From contig NZ_CP098478.1 in the NCBI RefSeq assembly GCF_023702675.1, forward strand, positions 1,860,001-1,924,000: a stretch of DNA of 64,000 bases. The letters run 5' to 3'. The notes beneath the pieces were generated by a model. The model did no database searches. It saw only the letters and a list, made by a program, of their open reading frames with translations, and was not told where the DNA came from. This stretch comes from Acinetobacter sp. C26M (GTDB lineage Bacteria > Pseudomonadota > Gammaproteobacteria > Pseudomonadales > Moraxellaceae). Position 1 is the stretch's first letter; every line of letters begins with the position of its first letter. Of the stretch, positions 55,522-63,579 are shown in pieces. The translations under genes and the position numbers were made by a program.

Positions 55522-56235
55522 ATGCTTTTAGAACACGACTTAAGTCCATCCGAGTTTAGTCTTTTTTCAGAAATACTATGGAAATTAGGTTCAGGAAAAG
55601 GACATGAGTGTTTACGTGAAACAGTTTTGGTGGATATCGCGACTTTATTAAGAGCCGATTTTGCTGCTTCTTATATTTGGGATGCAAAACAGCATCTATC
55701 CAAACAAGGCATTATGTGGCAAATCGATCCCAAAGCAATCCTAGAATATGACCGTATTTGGCAGCATGATGACCCGATTACGTCTCGGCTGCGGGAACGC
55801 CAACAAGCCACTTTTGTTAATGAAATCATTTCGATATCAGAACTAAAAAAAACGGATTATTACAATGAGTTTCTATGCCCTTATGGTCTGTATCATGGTT
55901 TAAATATCTATTTTGTTCGGGATGGGATAGATATTGGCGATTTGCGTATTTGGCGTGCCAAAGACTCGATTATGTTTAGTGAACGAGAGAAAAGGATTTT
56001 AAATTTACTCGAACCCTATATGACCCAAGCTTTACCCATAGATTTATCACTCCAATACTTTTTAACCCCACGGGAGCAAGAGGTGGTCATGTTAGTGAGT
56101 AAGGGATTGAGTGATAAATATGTTGCCAATTTACTGGATATCAGCTTTACCACAGTTAGAACGCATTTAAAAAGTGCCATGAAAAAAATGGGTTGTCATA
56201 ATCGTACTGAAATGGCTGCATTGATGCATGCTTAA
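55522..56235 (+). CDS. LuxR-type helix-turn-helix regulator
   Basis: 237 residues. The C-terminal LTPREQEVVMLVSKGLSDKY and SFTTVRTHLKSAMKKMGCHN are the LuxR/GerE DNA-binding helices. The N-terminal part (FSEILWKLGSGKG, ADFAASYIWDAKQ) looks like a GAF-like sensor rather than an acyl-homoserine-lactone pocket. The open frame extends to 55486; ATG 55522 is preferred. The amidase gene follows 85 bases later and may be its target. Confidence 0.85.
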   Translation: MLLEHDLSPSEFSLFSEILWKLGSGKGHECLRETVLVDIATLLRADFAASYIWDAKQHLSKQGIMWQIDPKAILEYDRIWQHDDPITSRLRERQQATFVNEIISISELKKTDYYNEFLCPYGLYHGLNIYFVRDGIDIGDLRIWRAKDSIMFSEREKRILNLLEPYMTQALPIDLSLQYFLTPREQEVVMLVSKGLSDKYVANLLDISFTTVRTHLKSAMKKMGCHNRTEMAALMHA

Positions 56236-56320
56236 TGAGCTCCTCAATTTTGAGGATATCTAATCAACTAAAAACGGTACAAATTATAGACATTACTACT
56301 TAAATGGATTTTAAGTCAAA

Positions 56321-57784
56321 ATGTTAAATATCAAAGAAAAAGTATTTTTAAATCAAGGTATTCATCTTGATAAAGCAACAATCAAGGAAATTACAGCATT
56401 GGTTGCTGCGCGAAAAGTTTCTTGTGAACAATTGCTAGATCACTATTTTGAAAAGATTGATGCACAGCAGTCGCTCAATGCTTTTATCAGTCTTGATTAT
56501 GCTGCAGCGCTTCAACAGGCTCAATTTTGGGATCAATCTATTGCAGAAGGCAAACCTTGTCCTGCATTAATCGGGGTATTGCTGGCGGTTAAAGATAATA
56601 TTCATGTTGCTGGTTTTAGCAATACGGCAGGAACACCTGCTTTAACAGGATTCAGACCCAAAGTAACGGCACCTGTGATTCAAGCATTGATCGATCAAGG
56701 TGCGATTGTTGTGGGTAAAGCCAATATGCATGAGCTGGCATTTGGCGTGACAGGTTATAATACCGCGATGCATATTGAGGGTGTGATTGGCACTCGTAAT
56801 GCGGTTAATCCTTTACATATTGCAGGCGGTTCTTCTTCGGGAAGTGCAGTCGCGGTTGCTGCAGGCATGGTGCCGATTGCAATCGGGACTGATACAGGTG
56901 CATCGGTCAGGCTACCTAGCGCATTGAATGGCTGTGTTGGTTTTCGTCCAACGGTTGGACGCTATGCTCAAGAGAGTGTTACGCCAATCTCTCATACACG
57001 AGATACCGCAGGCCCAATGGCACATTCGGTATCCGATATCATATTGATTGATCAATTGATTACTCAACAACAAATCCCAGCTCGTATATCAATGCAACCC
57101 ATCAGGTTGGGCGTATGTGCATATTTTTGGGATAATCTGGATGAAGAGGTTCAGCAGCAGGCTGATCAGGCACTGCAACTTTTAAAAAATGCAGGGATTG
57201 AAATCATCAGTGTAGAAATGCCTGAGTTAGAGCAGCTGAACCATCGTATTTCATTTCCTGTAGTGATCTACGAAGGCAAATATGATCTGATTGAATATTT
57301 AAAGAAACATGAAATCGGAATAGATATAGACGCTATTGTGGAGCAAATTTCAAGCCCAGATGTACAGCAGTTATTTAAGCAGAATATTTTGCCTGAATTG
57401 ATTGTAGATGAAACGGGTCAGTCTGTGGCGGTCGAAGCTTTATATCAGGATGCGATCACAACGGCTCGACCAGAGTTGCTTTCACTCTACGAGAAAACCT
57501 TCAGTGAGCATCAACTCAATGCTTTAATTTTTCCAACCTCAGCCATTGTTGCGCCACTGGCGAATGAGCAAGTGAGTTCAATTGAAAATTTTCAAAGGTT
57601 GATTCGCAATACCGATCCAGGGAGTAACATTGGCTTACCTGGGTTGAGCTTACCGATTGGATGTGGCACAAAATCAAAATTACCTGTCGGATTAGAAATA
57701 GATGGTTTACCGAATACAGATCATGACATTCTTGCGATTGGGCAAGTACTCGAACAGATTTTTAGCAGTTTAAACCATCGCTAA
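56321..57784 (+). CDS. Amidase-signature hydrolase (indoleacetamide/mandelamide type)
   Basis: 487 residues. AVKDNIHVAGFSNTAGTPAL with the catalytic Lys, GGSSSGSAVAVAAG with the cis-Ser, and AIGTDTGASVRLPSALNG with the Ser nucleophile make it a full amidase-signature enzyme. MHELAFGVT, FRPTVGRY and PISHTRDTAGPMA are especially close to indoleacetamide and mandelamide hydrolases. Cytosolic; releases ammonia from an aryl amide. Controlled perhaps by the LuxR-type gene upstream. Exact substrate unknown. Confidence 0.85.
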   Translation: MLNIKEKVFLNQGIHLDKATIKEITALVAARKVSCEQLLDHYFEKIDAQQSLNAFISLDYAAALQQAQFWDQSIAEGKPCPALIGVLLAVKDNIHVAGFSNTAGTPALTGFRPKVTAPVIQALIDQGAIVVGKANMHELAFGVTGYNTAMHIEGVIGTRNAVNPLHIAGGSSSGSAVAVAAGMVPIAIGTDTGASVRLPSALNGCVGFRPTVGRYAQESVTPISHTRDTAGPMAHSVSDIILIDQLITQQQIPARISMQPIRLGVCAYFWDNLDEEVQQQADQALQLLKNAGIEIISVEMPELEQLNHRISFPVVIYEGKYDLIEYLKKHEIGIDIDAIVEQISSPDVQQLFKQNILPELIVDETGQSVAVEALYQDAITTARPELLSLYEKTFSEHQLNALIFPTSAIVAPLANEQVSSIENFQRLIRNTDPGSNIGLPGLSLPIGCGTKSKLPVGLEIDGLPNTDHDILAIGQVLEQIFSSLNHR

Positions 57785-57804
57785 AATAACTTCGGTCTTA
57801 GAGC

Positions 57805-57832
57805 AAAGCCTGTTTCATTGAAAATGGGCTTT
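57805..57832 (+). terminator. Possible terminator after amidase gene
   Basis: AAAGCC and GGCTTT with an inner CATT/AATG pair form a hairpin 20 bases after the stop; the T-run is weak. Confidence 0.5.
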
Positions 57833-57968
57833 ACCTGTTATTTGAAATAAGCACCGATATTGTTCTGATTAGATCAATAAGAACAGAGGATACAAATTGA
57901 AATGGCAAATCCACAGGCGCAAATCTAGTATTAGGCCTACTTTATAAGAGTTGGCTTAAGTTTATTTT

Positions 57969-59000
57969 ATGTTTTTAAAGAAAATTTTAGGTGTTTGTAT
58001 TTTAACTAGCATGTTCGCAATCAGTGGTTGTCAAAAAAACGAGCAACATTCCAAAGAAAAAATTGAAGATGTCAGTCAATCTGATTTAACACTCGATGCA
58101 GCACAGATGATGACGCATTTACATGCATTTGAACAAATTGCCAAACAGCATGGTGGCAATCGTGCTGTAGGTACGGAAGGTGGTTTGGCAAGTGCAGATT
58201 ATATTTTAGATCAAGCCAAGAAAGCAGGCTTTAGTACAGAGCTTCAGAGTTTTGAAAATCGGGAAAAAACCAAAGGCAAGAATATTATTGTGGAGATTCC
58301 CGGAGAATCAACACAAAGCATAATTTTGCTGGGAGCGCATTATGACTCGGTCAAAATGGGGCCTGGCATCAATGATAATGCTTCAGGTGTCGCCTTATTG
58401 CTCGATTTGATGGCACAAATATCTACTCAAAAAATTAAGCCCAAGCACACCATTCATCTGGCATTTTGGGATTCGGAAGAAGAGGGGATCGTAGGCTCTC
58501 AAGCTTATGTGGAAAAACTGACTGCCGAGCAATTAAAAGCCATTAAAGCCTATATCAATGTGGATATGGTCGGCACTAAAGATCCTGAAATCCTGATTGC
58601 AGATGGTGATAAATCATCTATAGATGACATGGAAAAAATGTTAAAAGAGCGTGGCATGCAAGAACAAGACTATAAGCCTTTACTTGATGGTTTACGTAGT
58701 ATCCCAAGCCATAGCGGTGACGTCGCATTAGAGAATACGCTCAAAGCATTTTTTAAAGCAAAAAATCTAGAAATTAAAGAAGATGTTGCAACCTTAACCG
58801 CAAGTGATACGGCTCCATTCTTAGGTAAAGTTCCAGTGACTTCTGTCATCTTGTTTAATGAGCAAATGAAAGGGGATGAACTTGAGTTCGCGCCGTGCTA
58901 TCACAAAGCATGTGACACGATTGAGCAGGTTGATCCAAAGTCTTTGCAATTGGCGGGTGATGCTGTAATTCATTTATTAAAATCTTTAGATCAAGATTAA
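57969..59000 (+). CDS. M28-family zinc peptidase lipoprotein
   Basis: 343 residues. The N-terminus has a lipoprotein signal with lipobox ISGC. The catalytic zinc site of M28 peptidases is visible as LLGAHYDSVKMGPGINDNAS (His, Asp), FWDSEEEGIVGSQAYV (Glu pair) and NVDMVG (Asp). Anchored in the envelope, it would trim N-terminal residues from peptides. Own promoter region with a TGTTCT ... AGAACA inverted repeat (57861-57885) about 85 bases upstream. Confidence 0.88.
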   Translation: MFLKKILGVCILTSMFAISGCQKNEQHSKEKIEDVSQSDLTLDAAQMMTHLHAFEQIAKQHGGNRAVGTEGGLASADYILDQAKKAGFSTELQSFENREKTKGKNIIVEIPGESTQSIILLGAHYDSVKMGPGINDNASGVALLLDLMAQISTQKIKPKHTIHLAFWDSEEEGIVGSQAYVEKLTAEQLKAIKAYINVDMVGTKDPEILIADGDKSSIDDMEKMLKERGMQEQDYKPLLDGLRSIPSHSGDVALENTLKAFFKAKNLEIKEDVATLTASDTAPFLGKVPVTSVILFNEQMKGDELEFAPCYHKACDTIEQVDPKSLQLAGDAVIHLLKSLDQD

Positions 59001-59060
59001 TATCCAATTAAGGAATCACTTATATTTGATCAACAGTTGTATTCGTTGGCATTGATAGAA

Positions 59061-59076
59061 ATGACAAAATTGTCAT
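59061..59076. promoter_or_regulatory. CusR/CopR-type box
   Basis: ATGACAA-AA-TTGTCAT, flanked by GAA and TTTTC, is nearly identical to the known CusR box (ATGACAANNTTGTCAT core). It lies 71 bases before the small secreted-peptide gene and is matched by a second box before the regulator gene at 61.5 kb. Confidence 0.75.
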
Positions 59077-59147
59077 TTTCAGGTCATGTTGCTGTTGGGC
59101 TGCCTGTTCTATCTTATAGAGAGTTAAGAGAGAACAGGTAAATAGAA

Positions 59148-59297
59148 ATGAAAGCATTGGTTAAACTTGTCCTGATCGTATCATTTGCATCAACAGCAAG
59201 TCTAAGCTACGCAGATGGTGGTTTAATGTTCCTAGAGAAAAATAAGGAACGTAATACTGTTATACAAGGTAATGATGGTCAGACGCCATCAAAGTAA
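59148..59297 (+). CDS. 49-residue exported peptide under a CusR-type box
   Basis: ATG 59148 opens 49 codons to TAA 59295. The N-terminus KALVKLVLIVSFASTASLSYA is a good signal peptide, cut before DGGLMF; the mature peptide would be only about 27 residues, hydrophilic, with no cysteine or histidine. The gene has its own promoter region with a strong CusR-type box and a terminator after it, so it is very likely real. No family recognised. It probably belongs to the metal-stress regulon of the convergent CusRS-like system. Confidence 0.7.
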   Translation: MKALVKLVLIVSFASTASLSYADGGLMFLEKNKERNTVIQGNDGQTPSK

Positions 59298-59314
59298 TAC
59301 AGAATTTCAATAGC

Positions 59315-59352
59315 AGGATCATAATGCTCAAGGCTGAGTTTTATGATCCTTT
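59315..59352. terminator. Convergent terminator
   Basis: AGGATCATAA / TTATGATCCT with an inner CTCA/TGAG pair, between the small peptide gene and the histidine kinase gene. Confidence 0.7.
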
Positions 59353-59389
59353 ATCCTATGGGCTACTTAAGTTAGCCACCTTTACCGAT

Positions 59390-60769
59390 TTATTTATGGA
59401 AAATAATCCGAAAAACGATATTTTCACCCTCAATAAATACATCAATTTCCGCATCGTGAATTTCGATAATCGACTTAGTAATCGCTAATCCTAAACCTGT
59501 ACCATCTTCAACCTTGTGTCTAGACGAATCTAAACGATAGAAGCGATCGAAAAAACGTGAAAGTTGCAAAGGTGTGAGCGTCTGCATTTCAGCTGGAACT
59601 TTATTTTTGATCAGAATCACTGAATTTTGAGCATCTTCACTTAACTGGATTTGCAAAATAGAATCAGCTTCGCCATATTTAATTGCATTGGAGATCAAAT
59701 TATTAAAGGCTCGACGGATCATTGCTGGTTCAGCTTCAATATGTGCCTGACCTGATTGCTCTAAATGAATGTTCTTATCTGAAGCAAATGCTTCAAAATA
59801 TTCAAATAGGATCTTCATTTCTTGCGCTAAATCAATATTCTTTTTACTTTTTAGTGCCAGATTATGGTCAGACTTTGCTAGAAACAACATATCTGAAATC
59901 ATTTTTGCTAAGTGTTCGTATTCTTCCAAATTTGAAAAGAGTACATCTTGATATTGCTCAATCGTTCTTGGCTTGGTTAAAGAAACTTGGGTTTGCATCA
60001 TCAAATTATTGATTGGTGTTCGGATCTCATGGGCCAAATCGCTTGAGAATGCAGAAAGTTTATCTACCGAAATTTCTAAGCGATCCAGCATGTCGTTGAA
60101 TGCTGTGGCTAATGGTGCAAGTTCAATCGGGATGTTTTTCAAATCTAGACGATTGGACAGATTATTTGCAGATATATTTTCTGAAAGTCTTGCCATGTTT
60201 CGAATTGGACCTAAACCTTGCCAAGTTGCTAACCAGCCTAAAAACATCAGGCCAATCACACCGAGTAGACCAATCATGAGCAGTTGCCGTTTAAAAGAGT
60301 GTAAGAAGTAGAAGTTATCGGTGACCTCAATTGCAGCAATGATTTGCATGTTTTGATTGGTTTCGCCATAGCGAAGAACCTTATTGACCATGATGCCTTG
60401 ATAACTCTGATCCTTATTCTTCCAATTAATCCATTGCCCATTTTTAGTTTGAATTAATTGGCTGAGATCGGCGTGATTATTTTTTTTGTTATAAATGGTC
60501 TGATCATTGGCCAGTTTAATCTGGATCACCAGATTATCATGTCCAATCAAAGCCTCATCTAATCCATCTTTAAAATTACTTGGTTTCTGTTGGAATAGAT
60601 TTTCAATCAGCTGAATTTTGCCTTCAATTTCTTTTTGATTTTGTTGATAAAAATAATTAACCACATGCTGATTGACGAATATTCCCATAATGACCAAGAT
60701 CAGAATCGTGAATAAAGTAGAAATGAAACTGATTCTAAAGCCAATGGAACGAAATAATTTATTGCTCAT
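59390..60769 (-). CDS. CusS/CopS-like sensor histidine kinase
   Basis: 459 residues. Two membrane segments (about residues 11-32 and 162-182) enclose a periplasmic sensor of about 130 residues; then HAMP, the H-box [21 protein letters not shown]-box [12 protein letters not shown], and ATP lid [12 protein letters not shown]. This is the heavy-metal sensor (CusS) plan. The gene overlaps the response regulator by 11 bases. Senses periplasmic Cu(I)/Ag(I) by family analogy. Confidence 0.9.
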   Translation of the reverse strand: MSNKLFRSIGFRISFISTLFTILILVIMGIFVNQHVVNYFYQQNQKEIEGKIQLIENLFQQKPSNFKDGLDEALIGHDNLVIQIKLANDQTIYNKKNNHADLSQLIQTKNGQWINWKNKDQSYQGIMVNKVLRYGETNQNMQIIAAIEVTDNFYFLHSFKRQLLMIGLLGVIGLMFLGWLATWQGLGPIRNMARLSENISANNLSNRLDLKNIPIELAPLATAFNDMLDRLEISVDKLSAFSSDLAHEIRTPINNLMMQTQVSLTKPRTIEQYQDVLFSNLEEYEHLAKMISDMLFLAKSDHNLALKSKKNIDLAQEMKILFEYFEAFASDKNIHLEQSGQAHIEAEPAMIRRAFNNLISNAIKYGEADSILQIQLSEDAQNSVILIKNKVPAEMQTLTPLQLSRFFDRFYRLDSSRHKVEDGTGLGLAITKSIIEIHDAEIDVFIEGENIVFRIIFHK

Positions 60770-61442
60770 CTTCGATCTCTAAGACATAGCCCATGCCCCG
60801 AATGTTTTTAATCAGCTTAGGGCTAAAATCGGTATCTATTTTATTTCTGAGCCTGCGAATCGCGACTTCAACCACATTGGTATCGCTATCAAAATTAATA
60901 TCCCAAACCAGTGCAGCAATTAGTGATTTTGGTAAAACTTCACCTTGTCTACGCATAAAAAGTTCAAGTAAGGAAAATTCTTTGGCGGTCAGGTCAATTC
61001 GTTGCCCAGAGCGGACGACACGACGTTTAATCAAATCAAGATGCAAATCAGCGACAGAGTAAAAAGTCTGTTCCTCTTTGATCTGACCGCGTTTTAACAG
61101 GGTTTTGATTCGTGCCAATAATTCAGCGAATGCAAAGGGTTTAATCAGGAAATCATCTGCACCCAATTCTAAACCTTTAACCCGATCTTCAATTTGATCT
61201 CTGGCTGTCAGAAATAGTACAGGTAGGAAGGTATTCACTTTGCGAATTTCCGTGAGGATTTTCCACCCATCCAGCTTCGGAAGCATGACATCTAAAATAA
61301 TCAGGTCATATTGTTCTGTCACAGCATGATGCAGACCAGAAATGCCATCTTGACTCCAGTCCGTCACATAGCCTGCTTCGGTTAAGCCTTTTTGGAGATA
61401 GTCTCCCGTTTTTTGTTCATCTTCAACCAGAAGTATTCGCAT
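60759..61442 (-). CDS. CusR/CopR-like response regulator
   Basis: 227-residue OmpR-family regulator with an intact receiver: acidic LLVEDEQ, phosphoacceptor Asp in [13 protein letters not shown] (residue 51), Thr in FLTARDQ (79) and Lys in [10 protein letters not shown] (101), followed by the winged helix ([31 protein letters not shown]). Very close in sequence to heavy-metal regulators CusR/CopR/IrlR. A CusR-type box lies 65 bases upstream on the minus strand, suggesting autoregulation. Paralog of the degenerate regulator at 31.7 kb. Confidence 0.93.
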   Translation of the reverse strand: MRILLVEDEQKTGDYLQKGLTEAGYVTDWSQDGISGLHHAVTEQYDLIILDVMLPKLDGWKILTEIRKVNTFLPVLFLTARDQIEDRVKGLELGADDFLIKPFAFAELLARIKTLLKRGQIKEEQTFYSVADLHLDLIKRRVVRSGQRIDLTAKEFSLLELFMRRQGEVLPKSLIAALVWDINFDSDTNVVEVAIRRLRNKIDTDFSPKLIKNIRGMGYVLEIEDEQ

Positions 61443-61506
61443 GCTTTCATCGAGCCCAAAGTTTTATCGTGTCATTTTAGCGTCAAAGATAATCAGATAT
61501 TTATAA

Positions 61507-61522
61507 ATGACAAAATTGTAAT
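61507..61522. promoter_or_regulatory. CusR/CopR-type box upstream of regulator gene
   Basis: ATGACAAAATTGTAAT matches the box at 59061-59076 in 15 of 16 positions. It lies before the cusR-cusS-like operon on the minus strand and after the DoxX gene. Confidence 0.65.
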
Positions 61523-61572
61523 ATTGCGGTCAGCTTCCTGACTTTATTGATGCTAAGGTCATTTTAACGAAG

Positions 61573-62178
61573 CTACTTTGAAATTTTTTGTTTTATCCAA
61601 TAGTCCAAACTGAAATAACGGCCACCACCCAATACGATTAAAGCCAACAACATGATCAGATAAGTAACAGCAAACTCAATTCCATTATTTAAAATCACAA
61701 AAGAGCCACTGGATGTTAGCCACTCATAGTTGCCATAGTTTTCTAGAATTCCCCGAGCTGCTTCCAGTTTTTCAGCAGAGGCAAGTACTTGTGCATTGGC
61801 AAAGGGTGCATTGGGATCGGCAATCGCTTGCCAGCCGTTTGGAAGATGTACTGTAAAAATGGCGACGAGCATGGTAACGATCAATGGAATACTAATCCAA
61901 CGTGTCAAAAGGCCGAGCGTTAAAAGCACAGCCCCAGCAAGTTCCGTTGAGGTTGCCAGTGCTGCCATGATATGTGGAAAGGGTAAACCCAAGCCCCAAT
62001 CACTATTACCAAACCATTCCACCGTATCTTGAAAATGCATTAGTTTATTTGTACCAGCCATCCAAAAGATTGGAACGAGATAACAACGTAAGGCAAGTGC
62101 CGCGATCCCATCCGCATGTTTGAGTGCTGAGCAGATGTTTTGATAGTGCTGGTTAAGCGAATACAAAAAGTTCTTCAT
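61573..62178 (-). CDS. DoxX-family membrane protein
   Basis: 201 residues with about four hydrophobic segments (ALALRCYLVPIFWMAGTNKL, AGAVLLTLGLLTRWISIPLI, YLIMLLALIVLGGG). DoxX proteins occur in many operons for copper-binding modified peptides (as HvfD/BufD) and in oxidative-stress loci. Here it is divergent from the RiPP precursor gene, sharing its 162-bp promoter region. Role unknown; a link to quinone or redox supply for the maturation enzymes is possible. Confidence 0.85.
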   Translation of the reverse strand: MKNFLYSLNQHYQNICSALKHADGIAALALRCYLVPIFWMAGTNKLMHFQDTVEWFGNSDWGLGLPFPHIMAALATSTELAGAVLLTLGLLTRWISIPLIVTMLVAIFTVHLPNGWQAIADPNAPFANAQVLASAEKLEAARGILENYGNYEWLTSSGSFVILNNGIEFAVTYLIMLLALIVLGGGRYFSLDYWIKQKISK

Positions 62179-62260
62179 GATAATTTCACACCGAATAGGA
62201 TTGAATGATCATTAGTCGGGTGAGGATTCCGTTTCTTACATAAATTTTTTTTATTTGCAC

Positions 62261-62289
62261 TGTAATAAATCGAGATTTACGCCGTCTAA
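62261..62289 (+). promoter_or_regulatory. ECF-sigma-like promoter of the RiPP operon
   Basis: TGTAAT and CGTCTA with a 16-base spacer, about 50 bases before the precursor gene, look like the -35/-10 pair of an extracytoplasmic-function sigma factor. Several bufferin operons are run by ECF sigmas. No such sigma gene is in this window. Confidence 0.4.
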
Positions 62290-62340
62290 CTTTATGTACC
62301 TTTGTACAAACCGAGCATTTACCTTAAAAGGAATAGAAAA

Positions 62341-62649
62341 ATGAGCAAACTTAATTCGATGACTTCAGTTGCAGCGTTATTAGCACTCTCTGTTGCTGGC
62401 GTAACCCAAGTGACTGTTGCAGCAACGACAACGACGACAGAGGCCCATGCAAGCAAAGCTGCTGATGGAAAATGTGGTGAAGCGAAATGTGGCGCCAATA
62501 AAGCCAAACAACAGCAAAAATCTACTGAAGCCAAATGCGGTGCAGCAAAAAAAGCAGCGGACGCGAAGTGTGGCGCAGCCAAGAAAGCTGCTGATGCGAA
62601 ATGCGGTGCAGATAAAAAAGTCGCTGATGGCAAGTGTGGCGCTAAATAA
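62341..62649 (+). CDS. Bufferin/HvfA-like copper-binding RiPP precursor
   Basis: 102 residues. A signal peptide (SVAALLALSVAGVTQVTVAA) is followed by a low-complexity mature part with six Cys, each in a KCG motif: DGKCGEAKCG, EAKCGAAKKAADAKCGAAKK, ADAKCGADKKVADGKCGAK. The 11-residue AADAKCGAAKK unit is repeated. EGKCG-type cysteines in such precursors are converted by the DUF692/DUF2063 enzyme pair to copper-binding heterocycles. ATG 62341 is preferred over the frame start at 62302, with AAGGAA just upstream. The DUF692 gene follows directly. Confidence 0.88.
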   Translation: MSKLNSMTSVAALLALSVAGVTQVTVAATTTTTEAHASKAADGKCGEAKCGANKAKQQQKSTEAKCGAAKKAADAKCGAAKKAADAKCGADKKVADGKCGAK

Positions 62650-62718
62650 TCCTTTCAATCCTAAGTGATGTCGGTTTAGAACCTAGATCGGCATCATTCT
62701 AATCATAGGAGTTTCAAC

Positions 62719-63579
62719 ATGGCTGACTTGGTTGGTGTAGGTCTGGGCTTAAGACGTGAGTTTATTGATGCATTTTTAAATGCTGAAACTCACCCAGATT
62801 TTATTGAAGTTGCTCCTGAAAACTGGATGGGCTTTGGTGGTCGGCATGCCAAACTTCTAGCGCAATGTGTGGAGAAAGCACCCTTAATTTGTCATGGGTT
62901 GTCTTTATCCATTGGGGGTCCACATCCACTCAATCTTGAATTTATCCAACAGATTAAAAAGTTTCTACAACGCTATCAGGTGCCGATTTACTCAGAACAT
63001 TTAAGTTACACCCATGATGGCGGCTATTTATATGATCTATTACCGATTCCGATGACAGAAGCTGCTGTTGATTATGTTGCGGAGCGTATTTTACTGGTGC
63101 AGGATATATTAGGGCAGAGATTGGTGATTGAAAATGTCTCTACTTATTTGATGCCAAATGCGGAAATGCGTGAAGCAGAATTTGTGCGTGAAGTGTTGCT
63201 CAAAGCAGACTGTGAATTGCTGCTTGATATAAATAATGTCTATGTGAACAGTGTGAATCATGGCAGTGATGCCTATGCTTTTATTGAAGCGATGCCCAAA
63301 GATCGGATTCGTTACTTCCATGTTGCAGGTCATGAACAAGTTGAAAAAAATCTATTGATTGATACACATGGCGCAGCAATCAGTGATCCTGTTTGGCAGC
63401 TATTGCAATATAGCTATCAAGTTTGTGGGGCTAAGCCGACGTTACTGGAACGTGACTTTAATATTCCATCTTGGCAACAGCTACAAAATGAACTGAATAG
63501 TATAAAAAAAATGCAACAGGAGAGTCGTGATGAAGGCAAAGCAAATATCCTTTCACACTACGCAGCGACAGTTCTGTGA
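62719..63579 (+). CDS. DUF692 multinuclear-iron RiPP maturase (MbnB/HvfB-like)
   Basis: 286-residue TIM-barrel enzyme. GVGLGLRREFIDAFL at the start, DFIEVAPENWMGFGG, SLSIGGPHPLN, IYSEHLSYTHDGGYLYDLLP, VIENVSTYL, LLLDINNVYVN and FHVAGHEQ contain the His, Glu and Asp ligands of the two- or three-iron centre known from MbnB. Together with the DUF2063 partner it modifies Cys residues of the precursor encoded just upstream, using O2. AGGAG precedes the start. Confidence 0.92.
   Translation: MADLVGVGLGLRREFIDAFLNAETHPDFIEVAPENWMGFGGRHAKLLAQCVEKAPLICHGLSLSIGGPHPLNLEFIQQIKKFLQRYQVPIYSEHLSYTHDGGYLYDLLPIPMTEAAVDYVAERILLVQDILGQRLVIENVSTYLMPNAEMREAEFVREVLLKADCELLLDINNVYVNSVNHGSDAYAFIEAMPKDRIRYFHVAGHEQVEKNLLIDTHGAAISDPVWQLLQYSYQVCGAKPTLLERDFNIPSWQQLQNELNSIKKMQQESRDEGKANILSHYAATVL

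Noticed and set aside
62461..62649. Short repeats taken as CRISPR-like or satellite DNA
   Set aside because: The repeats are in frame within a coding gene and encode the AADAKCGAAKK unit.
62319..62658. Antisense frames across the Cys-rich precursor gene
   Set aside because: Produced by the repetitive KCG/AAK codons; low-complexity Ala/Phe/Ser strings with no start context.
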